NCBI GenBank assembly: GCA_002449665.1
Contig: DJXH01000022.1
Coordinates: forward strand, 1 to 29,239
DNA length: 29,239 bases
Direction: 5' to 3'
From: Bacteroidales bacterium UBA7009
GTDB lineage: Bacteria > Bacteroidota > Bacteroidia > Bacteroidales > Paludibacteraceae
The position numbers were made by a program, and so were the translations under genes. The notes under the pieces are model-generated. The model saw only the letters and a program-made list of their open reading frames with translations. It had not been told where the DNA came from and made no database searches. Within the stretch, counting starts at the first letter, position 1, and every line of letters starts with the position of its first letter. Of this stretch, positions 23,082 through 29,239 are shown in pieces.

Positions 23082-23633
23082 TTAGAACATAGAGCCGTCT
23101 TCAAAACTGAGGTCTTGGAACCCTTCCATATCTATATCGCCTTCGTTGTACTCGCTGTCGCCGTAGAAGTCTTCGTCAATGCCCAGATCTTGCTTACCGT
23201 CTTTGATATTGGCAGCAAAGGGGTCTTCCGTATGCAGTTGCTTGGGAGCCTTACCTTTCTTTTCTACACATTCCACGCCTTGCATTGAGCCGGAATGCAT
23301 ATCCGTAACCTTGCCGAAGAAATAGCGTTCAAACATAGGGTCGAACACATAGATGAGCCTTTGTCCTTTCTCCTCAATAAGGTCGGAAAGAGCGGTTTTT
23401 TCCATCACCATATTGTCGTATTCAAACTGTCCGTCCATCTCTACAAGCGTTACCTCCTGCTCTTTTTCCCAGCGTTCGTTACACATAAAGAAACTGGTCA
23501 TTTGGTCGTCGGGGTAGCCTACGGACTTTAACAACGCTTGGTGCAGTTCAAGAAAAGTGGCATCGCTGTCAGCCTCAAACACGCGGCGGAAACCTTCCGC
23601 CTCTTCGGATGAAAAAGTGAGTGTGTAAATCAT
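23082..23633 (-). CDS. pRiA4b ORF-3-like (IS1096 TnpR-like) protein
   Basis: This 183-aa acidic cytoplasmic protein matches the plasmid pRiA4b ORF-3-like family: an N-terminal beta-rich half (MIYTLTFSSEEAEGFRRVF, then ATFLELHQALLKSVGYPDDQ, then FFMCNERWEKEQEV) and a strand-rich middle (RLIYVFDPMFERYFFGKV). The tail is strongly acidic (DLGIDEDFYGDSEYNEGDID). Despite the database name, nothing here suggests a mobile element; copies next to miaA are housekeeping-like. The frame is open from 23654, but ATG 23633 avoids a 17-nt overlap with lpxB and gives the family-typical start. Function is unknown. Confidence 0.8.
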   Translation of the reverse strand: MIYTLTFSSEEAEGFRRVFEADSDATFLELHQALLKSVGYPDDQMTSFFMCNERWEKEQEVTLVEMDGQFEYDNMVMEKTALSDLIEEKGQRLIYVFDPMFERYFFGKVTDMHSGSMQGVECVEKKGKAPKQLHTEDPFAANIKDGKQDLGIDEDFYGDSEYNEGDIDMEGFQDLSFEDGSMF

Positions 23634-23637
23634 AGAT

Positions 23638-24774
23638 TTATATTGTTTTTGCAAGTTTTACAATATATGCTGCGGCTGTTTGTGCCGCGTTCTTGTCCCC
23701 TAATAATGAAGACAACTGTTTATAATCGTTTTGAATTTTTCTTCTATAACCGCTGTCGGTTATCAGCCGCAGCAGTTCGTTCTCGATATTTTTCTCCGTA
23801 AACCGCTGCGCAATAAGTTCGCGAATCACCTCTTTGCCCGCTATTATGTTTACAAGTGTAAAGAACGGGATTTTGAATATCAGCGGTTTAAGCCACCACA
23901 GGTACTTGCTTGCCGTTACATAGTACACGGCTGTCTCGGGACAACCTATCAGTGCTGTTTCCAAGGTGGCGGTGCCGGAGTTAACCACGGCAGCAGTTGC
24001 CTTGGAGAGCAAAGAGTAAGTGTCGGCTGTCAGATAAGCATCGTTTTCGTATTGTGCATACCAACTCTTGTCGGCATTAGGAGCGGTCGCAATCGTTATT
24101 TCTACGTTTTCACCGACATTTTCCAATCTCTTTTTTGCATTTTTCGCAGCCTGCATCATTCGTAGCAAACACTTTTCCACCTCGCTTTTTCGGCTCCCGG
24201 GAAGGAGTGCAATTCTAACTGTTTTATCCTCTTGCCGAGTCCGTTCTGCCTTATTTTTTTGCCACTGCCTTATGCTGTCATTTGTGGGATTACCTACGTA
24301 GGTGCAGCGGTATCCGTATTTTGCGTAAAAGTCAGGTTCAAACGGAAAAATACCGAGTATAAGGTCGCAAAGGCGTGCAATCTTGTGTACTCGCCAAGCC
24401 TTCCAAGCCCATATTTTCGGCGGTATATAATAGACTATCTTGGTGTTTTTAAGTCGATTTTTGCAATATTCCGCTATACACAGATTAAACGAAGGATAGT
24501 CAATCAGTATAAGTACATCAGGCTGATATTCTGTAAGAGCCTGCTTGGCAATAACAAAGTTTTTGCGTATTTGTCCCGCATTTTTAATAACAGCTGTTAT
24601 TCCCATATATGCCATACGGCTGATATGCTGTACAAGCCTACAGCCTGCGCCACTCATCTTGTCGCCCCCGAGACCTGAAAAGTCTGCATTGGGGTCTTGC
24701 TCTTTTATCGCCCTTATAAGGTTGCTGCCGTGCAGGTCACCCGATGTTTCTCCTGCTATTATAAAATATCTCAT
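23638..24774 (-). CDS. lpxB: Lipid-A-disaccharide synthase
   Basis: This 378-aa peripheral inner-membrane GT19 enzyme joins UDP-2,3-diacylglucosamine to lipid X in lipid A synthesis. It opens with MRYFIIAGETSGDLHGSNLI, the LpxB signature, then FSGLGGDKMSGAGC, LILIDYPSFNLCIAEYCK and YYIPPKIWAWKAWRVHKI. VGNPTNDSI and LLPGSRKSEV belong to the UDP-binding half. Length is normal. Its ATG overlaps the stop of the 92-aa membrane protein gene (ATGA-type). glmM upstream makes glucosamine-1-phosphate, the precursor of UDP-GlcNAc used for lipid A, so the linkage makes metabolic sense. Confidence 0.97.
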   Translation of the reverse strand: MRYFIIAGETSGDLHGSNLIRAIKEQDPNADFSGLGGDKMSGAGCRLVQHISRMAYMGITAVIKNAGQIRKNFVIAKQALTEYQPDVLILIDYPSFNLCIAEYCKNRLKNTKIVYYIPPKIWAWKAWRVHKIARLCDLILGIFPFEPDFYAKYGYRCTYVGNPTNDSIRQWQKNKAERTRQEDKTVRIALLPGSRKSEVEKCLLRMMQAAKNAKKRLENVGENVEITIATAPNADKSWYAQYENDAYLTADTYSLLSKATAAVVNSGTATLETALIGCPETAVYYVTASKYLWWLKPLIFKIPFFTLVNIIAGKEVIRELIAQRFTEKNIENELLRLITDSGYRRKIQNDYKQLSSLLGDKNAAQTAAAYIVKLAKTI

Positions 24775-25049
24775 ATCGCAAAAACAGTAGCAGCAATGAT
24801 ATACGGAAATGCACCTATCAACAGTCCTTTACTCAGTTTCCAAGCATCAAGCGTATAGAACACATAGATAAACGCAAGATTAGGGAATACGCTGACCATA
24901 AGCAGTTTGCTCCAAGTCTCACCAAGTTGCAGACCGAAAACCCTGATTGACGACCAAAGGTTAAACTGGTCAATATACAAATATACTACCACGGCTGGCA
25001 TTATAAGTCCGAGCAGTATTCCAATCCAGTATTTGTCTATTTTTTTCAA
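24771..25049 (-). CDS. Small inner-membrane protein between surE and lpxB
   Basis: This 92-aa protein has about three hydrophobic segments: YWIGILLGLIMPAVVVYLYI (about 7-26), LMVSVFPNLAFIYVFYTL (about 50-67) and LLIGAFPYIIAATVFAI (about 76-92). I do not recognise a named family. The ATG directly follows the surE stop with no gap, and the end overlaps the lpxB ATG by 4 nt, so it is tightly coupled to both. That suggests a conserved membrane role connected with lipid A synthesis, but nothing in the sequence shows an activity. Confidence 0.75.
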   Translation of the reverse strand: MKKIDKYWIGILLGLIMPAVVVYLYIDQFNLWSSIRVFGLQLGETWSKLLMVSVFPNLAFIYVFYTLDAWKLSKGLLIGAFPYIIAATVFAI

Positions 25050-25811
25050 TCACAGTCTGCTGTAGTCGGTCATATCAAGCGATACGGGTTGAATACTGAT
25101 ATAACCATTTTCTATGCACCATATATCTGTATCTTGCGCTTCGGGTTCATGGTTGACAAACTCTCCTATTAAGGTATAATAGGTTTCTCCGTTTTCGTTT
25201 GTGTGTTGCTCCAGTTCTTTCTCCCAGTGAGCCGCGGCTTGCCGTGTCCAGCGTATGCCCTTGATCTCTCCGGCAGGAGCGTTTACGTTGTAGCAACCTC
25301 TTTTCTCCGTTTCGGTAAGGTGCTGTGTTAAAGGCAGTATATACGGTTCAAAGTTGCTGAAATCGGCATCTTCACTATGCTCGTTTATAGAAAAACCGAT
25401 AGCGGGGATAGAGTGTTCGGCTGCAACAAAGCAGGCACCCATTGTGCCGGAGTATAGTAAATTGACTGAAGCGTTATGTCCGTGGTTGATACCGCTGACA
25501 AGCAGGTCAATACGGCTATCGTCGCCGCCGAAAATAGCATTGATAGCAAGTTTTACGCAATCAGCAGGCGTGCCGTTGGTGGTATATATATCAGCATTTT
25601 CTATCAGTAGTTTCTCTTCTTCGAATGTGGCATCTGCAGGTGTGAGGTGCTTGAGCGTAAGTTCTTTATTAACGCTTATGGCACTTGACATACCGCTTTG
25701 CGCCTTGTCGGGAGCGACCACGGTAACATGCCCCAACTGCGACATAACGCGGGTTAGCACCATTATTCCGCCGCTTCTCCATCCATCATCGTTGGTGATA
25801 ACTATTTCCAT
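25050..25811 (-). CDS. surE: 5'/3'-nucleotidase SurE
   Basis: This 253-aa metal-dependent phosphatase removes phosphate from nucleoside 5'- or 3'-monophosphates. The N-terminal NDDGWRSGGI is the SurE metal-binding motif (Asp8/Asp9). NGTPADCVKLAI, LLVSGINHGHNAS and YSGTMGACFVAAE are the other family blocks. The loop reads NDDGW rather than the more common NDDGY. Its start overlaps the end of glmM by 10 nt and it abuts the small membrane protein gene. Confidence 0.95.
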   Translation of the reverse strand: MEIVITNDDGWRSGGIMVLTRVMSQLGHVTVVAPDKAQSGMSSAISVNKELTLKHLTPADATFEEEKLLIENADIYTTNGTPADCVKLAINAIFGGDDSRIDLLVSGINHGHNASVNLLYSGTMGACFVAAEHSIPAIGFSINEHSEDADFSNFEPYILPLTQHLTETEKRGCYNVNAPAGEIKGIRWTRQAAAHWEKELEQHTNENGETYYTLIGEFVNHEPEAQDTDIWCIENGYISIQPVSLDMTDYSRL

Positions 25812-27187
25812 ATCTCTTCTATTACTTCGTTTGCCAATTCATTTGCGCGCCTTTCGTCTTTTGCTTCCGAATAGACTCTTATTATAGGCTCGGTGTTAGA
25901 CTTGCGCAGGTGTACCCAGCCATCGGTGAAGTCAATCTTCACTCCGTCTATATCAGTTATTTTTTCCACTTCTGTCCTGCCGTTGTAGATATTTTTTATC
26001 TTCACGAGCAGAGCGTCCACATCCATCTTCGGCTCAAGGTCTATCCTGTTTTTGGAGATGCTGTAGTCGGGGTATGATTGTCTAAGTTCGCTGACACGAC
26101 ATTTCCTCTCGGCAAGCAGACTGAGGAAAAGTGCAATACCAACCAGTGCATCCCTGCCGTAGTGTATGGCGGGATATATCACGCCGCCATTGCCCTCGCC
26201 GCCTATAACGGCACCGGTCTGCTTCATAAGAGTGGTAACATTCACTTCGCCAACTGCGCTTGCGCTGTATTCGCCGCCGTGCAGGCGTGTTACATCACGA
26301 AGAGCACGAGACGATGACAGATTGCTCACCGTGTTGCCCGGCGTATGGGACAGAACATAGTCAGCCACACTTACGAGCGTATATTCTTCGCCGAACATCT
26401 CGCCGTTTTCGCAGACGATGGCAAGCCTGTCCACATCAGGGTCAACCACAAAACCTACATCTGCTTTGTTCTCCCTGACAGCCTGACTAATACCCTCAAG
26501 GTGTTGCGGCAGCGGCTCGGGATTGTGGGCAAACCGACCATCGGGTGTACCGTTAAGAACAATAGTCTGCTCTACCCCGAGACTCTTGAGCAGCGGCGGC
26601 AGTGCCACAGCACCTACGGAGTTGATACAGTCTATCACCACTTTAAAGCCGCAGCAGCGTATGGCTTCGGTATGCACAAGAGGCAGTTTGATAACGTTGT
26701 CAATGTGATATGGCAGGTAGTCTTTGACTACGGCTTTGCCAAGCGAGTCCACATCGGCAAATACGTACTCGTCTTTTTCGGCAATGCGCAGCACTTCCTT
26801 GCCTTCCTTGTCGCTGAGGAACTCGCCTTTCTCGTTCAGCAGTTTGAGGGCGTTCCACTGCTTGGGATTATGGCTGGCAGTCAGTATCAGTCCGCCTGCC
26901 GCCTTTTCTCCTATTACAGCCATCTCTGTCGTGGGAGTGGTGGCAAGTCCGATATTGACCACATCAAAGCCCATACTCATAAGCGTACCCACTACGAGGT
27001 GTTCCACCATCTCGCCGGATATACGTGCATCTCTGCCCATTACAATCTTCTTGCTTTCGGGCATAGTCTGTCTGCGCCAAGCGGCGTATGCTGCGGTAAA
27101 GCGTACTATGTCTATTCCGCTCAGTCCGTCGCCGACTCTTCCGCCGATGGTACCGCGAATACCCGATATACTTTTAACTAAACTCAT
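25802..27187 (-). CDS. glmM: Phosphoglucosamine mutase
   Basis: This 461-aa alpha-D-phosphohexomutase most likely converts glucosamine-6-phosphate to glucosamine-1-phosphate, feeding UDP-GlcNAc for peptidoglycan and lipid A. It has SGIRGTIGG at the N-terminus, the phosphoserine loop TASHNP (Ser105), the metal loop DPDVDRL, the sugar loop GGEGNGG, and a C-terminal phosphate-binding site RKSNTEPIIRV. Bacteroidota mutases of this size are annotated as GlmM, although phosphomannomutase activity cannot be excluded by motifs alone. It lies 3 nt after the DUF4827-like gene and overlaps surE. Confidence 0.9.
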   Translation of the reverse strand: MSLVKSISGIRGTIGGRVGDGLSGIDIVRFTAAYAAWRRQTMPESKKIVMGRDARISGEMVEHLVVGTLMSMGFDVVNIGLATTPTTEMAVIGEKAAGGLILTASHNPKQWNALKLLNEKGEFLSDKEGKEVLRIAEKDEYVFADVDSLGKAVVKDYLPYHIDNVIKLPLVHTEAIRCCGFKVVIDCINSVGAVALPPLLKSLGVEQTIVLNGTPDGRFAHNPEPLPQHLEGISQAVRENKADVGFVVDPDVDRLAIVCENGEMFGEEYTLVSVADYVLSHTPGNTVSNLSSSRALRDVTRLHGGEYSASAVGEVNVTTLMKQTGAVIGGEGNGGVIYPAIHYGRDALVGIALFLSLLAERKCRVSELRQSYPDYSISKNRIDLEPKMDVDALLVKIKNIYNGRTEVEKITDIDGVKIDFTDGWVHLRKSNTEPIIRVYSEAKDERRANELANEVIEEIWK

Positions 27188-27190
27188 ATC

Positions 27191-27736
27191 TTATTTTCTT
27201 TTTGTTATTTTTATGTCATATCCGTAGGGCGTTACAGATGAGTTGTCATCGCTGAAACCTGCTGTACTCGGACAGATTATCTTTCCTTCCGCGCCGCTGT
27301 AGCCCATGTGAAGTATGGCTATATGCCAGCCCATACAACTCTCGGTATTGGCATAGTCGCCCACCACAAGGTCTATAGGTTCACCCGCATCGTCAGTAGT
27401 CCAAGTGCTGACTGTGTCGGTATAAGTACCTAACCCATACTTGCGATAGCGAAGGTTGATATTGTCGCCCGCCGTTATCTTTGCCGCATTGGTGTCAATG
27501 GGTGAAGACAAATGAAAATAGAGATGGTCGTAGCCTTCAAGCGCAATATAGTCTTTTTCCGCCCACCTCTCGCCGTGCCCGAGTTTTGGCTCTTCTTTGA
27601 GGATATTGATGTTGTGCCTACTGATGTAGTTGTCTATCTCTTTTGCCTCCTGCCTTATCTGCTTGGAATAGGTATTTCCCTTGCACGCGGCAAGAGCAAC
27701 AAAGACAAGGAGCAGAATGGTTATCTTGTTTTTCAT
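27191..27736 (-). CDS. DUF4827-like lipoprotein
   Basis: This 181-aa lipoprotein has a signal peptide ending VALAAC (Cys18). The mature part (SKQIRQEAKEIDNYISRHNI, then DHLYFHLSSPIDTNAAKI, then NLRYRKYGLGTY) matches my recollection of DUF4827 proteins, which lie beside glmM in Bacteroides-type genomes and look distantly FKBP-like. GWHIAILHMGYSGAEGKIIC and the TPYGYDIKI ending fit that fold. With the FKBP lipoprotein just upstream (21-nt gap) this makes a pair of probable envelope folding factors. The domain name is from memory; the role is inference. Confidence 0.75.
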   Translation of the reverse strand: MKNKITILLLVFVALAACKGNTYSKQIRQEAKEIDNYISRHNINILKEEPKLGHGERWAEKDYIALEGYDHLYFHLSSPIDTNAAKITAGDNINLRYRKYGLGTYTDTVSTWTTDDAGEPIDLVVGDYANTESCMGWHIAILHMGYSGAEGKIICPSTAGFSDDNSSVTPYGYDIKITKRK

Positions 27737-27757
27737 TGTTATCTTTTTGTGCTTAAT

Positions 27758-28291
27758 TTATGGCAGAATTTTTATTTCGATCCGCAAGTTGCTATATGGG
27801 GCTACCGTCTCGTTTCCCGTACTACCGTATGCAAGATACCACGGCACTATAACGCTTACGCTGTCGCCCCTGTCCATCTGTTGCAACACTTCACCCACAG
27901 CGGCTATCTCTTGGTCGCCGCCTATCTCCACCGAACCGAGACTGCTGTAATACAAATTGTTGTCAATAGAGTAGGTGTCCAACTGCGCCGTTACGATGTC
28001 ACCTTGTTTAAGGCTTGTGGTTTGGGCTTTGAGGTTTTTGGTCCAGTAGCCGGTAGGGTGGAGCGAGTAGCCCTCTTTGGCAAAATACGACAAGTAGATG
28101 TCGGTGTCTTCGGCAATCCTGCGGTTAAGGTCTATCGTCTGCTGCAACTGCTCGTCTGTCTCAACGGCTCTGCCCGACTTATATGTAGGTATCTGCGGCT
28201 TTGTCTGCCTATGGCAGGAAACCATACAGACCTGACAAATGATTGCCAAGAAAACGATAAACCTTCCGCGTTTCTTATATGCAGTTGCCAT
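27758..28291 (-). CDS. FKBP-type peptidyl-prolyl isomerase lipoprotein
   Basis: This 177-aa protein has a basic start and hydrophobic stretch ending CMVSC (likely lipidated Cys26). The C-terminal domain (about 95-177) has FKBP features: GDIVTAQLDTYSIDNN, a flap region EVLQQMDRGDSVSVIVPWYL and AYGSTGNETVAPYSNLRIEI. The usual active-site aromatics are only partly kept, so activity may be weak or chaperone-like. It would act in the periplasm. The start directly follows the rfbA stop with no gap. Confidence 0.82.
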   Translation of the reverse strand: MATAYKKRGRFIVFLAIICQVCMVSCHRQTKPQIPTYKSGRAVETDEQLQQTIDLNRRIAEDTDIYLSYFAKEGYSLHPTGYWTKNLKAQTTSLKQGDIVTAQLDTYSIDNNLYYSSLGSVEIGGDQEIAAVGEVLQQMDRGDSVSVIVPWYLAYGSTGNETVAPYSNLRIEIKILP

Positions 28292-29239
28292 TTATTTTGC
28301 TATTCGTTCGAGGTATCTGCCGTATGCGGTTTTCATCTCTTGTCCGAGTGTGCGCAGTTGCTCCGTGCTTATCCAGCCGTTGCGCCACGCTATCTCTTCT
28401 ATGCAGGCGACATAGAAGCCCTGGCGGTTCTGAATGGTGGCGATGAAGTTACCGGCTTCAAGCAGACTGTCGCAGTTGCCGGTATCAAGCCATGCAAAGC
28501 CGCGACCGAAGAGCTTGACTTGCAGCGTACCTTCTTCAAGATACAGGCGGTTAAGGTCGGTGATTTCATATTCGCCGCGAGCGGAAGGCTTGAGAGCAGC
28601 GGCTTTCTCGCAGACGGTATTGTCATAGAAATATAGTCCCGGAACGGCATAGTTGCTTTTTGGCTGTTGAGGTTTTTCTTCAAGCGACAGCACTTTGCCG
28701 CTATCGTCAAACTCCACGACTCCGTATGCACGCGGGTCACTGACTTCATAGCCGAAGATGCAGGCACCTTTGCCTATCACCCTGCTCTGCTCTTTGAGTG
28801 CTGCCATCGTGGTGGCGTGCTTATGTGCAGGATTGGGCTGGTCGGGCATAGTATGGTTCGGGTCAAGCGACATAACAGCGGAGCGAAGCATCTTGGTAAA
28901 GCCCTGACCGTAGAACATATTGTCGCCGAGTATGAGACACCCGGGGTCGCCTGCAAGAAAATCCCTACCCAAGACAAAGGCTTGTGCTAAGCCGTTTGGC
29001 ACTTCCTGCACTTTATATTCAAGTCGCATACCTATACGACTGCCGTCGCCAAGCAGTTCGCGGAACATCGGCAGGTCGCGCGGAGTGGAAATGATAAGTA
29101 CTTCCCTTATGCCGGCAAGCATAAGAGTGGAAAGAGGATAGTATATCATCGGTTTGTCATAAACCGGCATAATCTGTTTGCTGATGGCTTTGGAGAGCGG
29201 GTAGAGGCGTGTCGCGCTGCCTCCGGCTAATACTATTCC
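28292..29239 (-). CDS. rfbA: Glucose-1-phosphate thymidylyltransferase (cut by window edge)
   Basis: The gene runs off the right edge; the start lies outside. It makes dTDP-glucose from glucose-1-phosphate and dTTP, the first step of dTDP-rhamnose synthesis. The visible N-terminus reads GIVLAGGSATRLYPLSKAIS then KQIMPVYDKPMIYYPLS. LGDNMFYGQGF, YGVVEFD, LEEKP and EITDLNRLYLEE are RmlA hallmarks. The nucleotide loop has GGSATRL in place of the usual GGSGTRL. Between NMFYGQGFTKML and the GYEVSDPRAYGVV strand there is about 30 extra residues (28778-28867) not present in typical RmlA. An ATG at 29170 exists but would delete the nucleotide loop, so it is not the start. Confidence 0.93.
   Translation of the reverse strand, partial: GIVLAGGSATRLYPLSKAISKQIMPVYDKPMIYYPLSTLMLAGIREVLIISTPRDLPMFRELLGDGSRIGMRLEYKVQEVPNGLAQAFVLGRDFLAGDPGCLILGDNMFYGQGFTKMLRSAVMSLDPNHTMPDQPNPAHKHATTMAALKEQSRVIGKGACIFGYEVSDPRAYGVVEFDDSGKVLSLEEKPQQPKSNYAVPGLYFYDNTVCEKAAALKPSARGEYEITDLNRLYLEEGTLQVKLFGRGFAWLDTGNCDSLLEAGNFIATIQNRQGFYVACIEEIAWRNGWISTEQLRTLGQEMKTAYGRYLERIAK

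Noticed and set aside
23082..23633. Possible mobile element because of the IS1096/pRiA4b family name
   Set aside because: No inverted repeats, target duplication or transposase; it is embedded between miaA and lpxB in a housekeeping run.

Overview
The window looks like a chromosomal segment from a Bacteroidales-type Bacteroidota. The evidence is the promoter style (TTTG about 20 nt upstream of TAnnTTTG, usually TACCTTTG or TATCTTTG), a TPP-riboswitch-controlled TonB receptor, a GT3-like glycogen synthase, SPII lipoproteins typical of the phylum, and the neighbourhood of a DUF4827-type lipoprotein, glmM, surE and lpxB. I cannot name a genus. No rRNA, tRNA, CRISPR array or intact insertion sequence was seen.

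Region 1 (about 1-6.5 kb, all + strand) is an accessory island that is more AT-rich and partly decayed. It holds a zinc-ribbon membrane protein, a small protein of unknown function, a WYL-domain regulator, two divergent PD-(D/E)XK nuclease-fold proteins of the PDDEXK_4 type, an unrecognised 105-aa protein, a broken reading frame and a truncated, frameshifted copy of the WYL gene. Three genes (the WYL regulator, the second nuclease-fold protein and the 105-aa protein) start behind copies of one promoter block. That block has an operator-like core and a constant distance to the -7 element. This is the best candidate for an undescribed system: a WYL-regulated, nuclease-based module with several promoters, plausibly defence-related.

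Region 2 (6.7-8.8 kb) has a PreA-type dihydropyrimidine dehydrogenase on the - strand with a shortened PreT-like N-terminus. Next comes a gene-free stretch of about 0.6 kb containing a very long imperfect hairpin behind its own strong - strand promoter. This is probably a 6S-like structured RNA.

Region 3 (8.8-11.1 kb) has a TPP riboswitch directly upstream of a TonB-dependent receptor, most likely the thiamine importer OMthi. The start codon may lie inside the P1 helix of the riboswitch.

Region 4 (11.1-15.1 kb, - strand) has the decayed remains of a C10-type protease gene, a secreted alpha/beta-hydrolase with its own promoter, and a two-gene unit of a GT4 glycosyltransferase and a secreted CE1-like esterase.

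Region 5 (15.1 kb to the right edge, - strand) is a run of 14 tightly packed genes, with gaps of 24 nt or less and several overlaps. In transcription order they are rfbA (cut by the window edge), an FKBP lipoprotein, a DUF4827-like lipoprotein, glmM, surE, a small membrane protein, lpxB, a pRiA4b ORF-3-like protein, miaA, a PKD lipoprotein, a GT3 glycogen synthase, a C69 dipeptidase, pepD and a MATE transporter. Nucleotide-sugar and lipid A synthesis, tRNA modification, glycogen synthesis and peptide breakdown are probably co-transcribed from a promoter outside the window.
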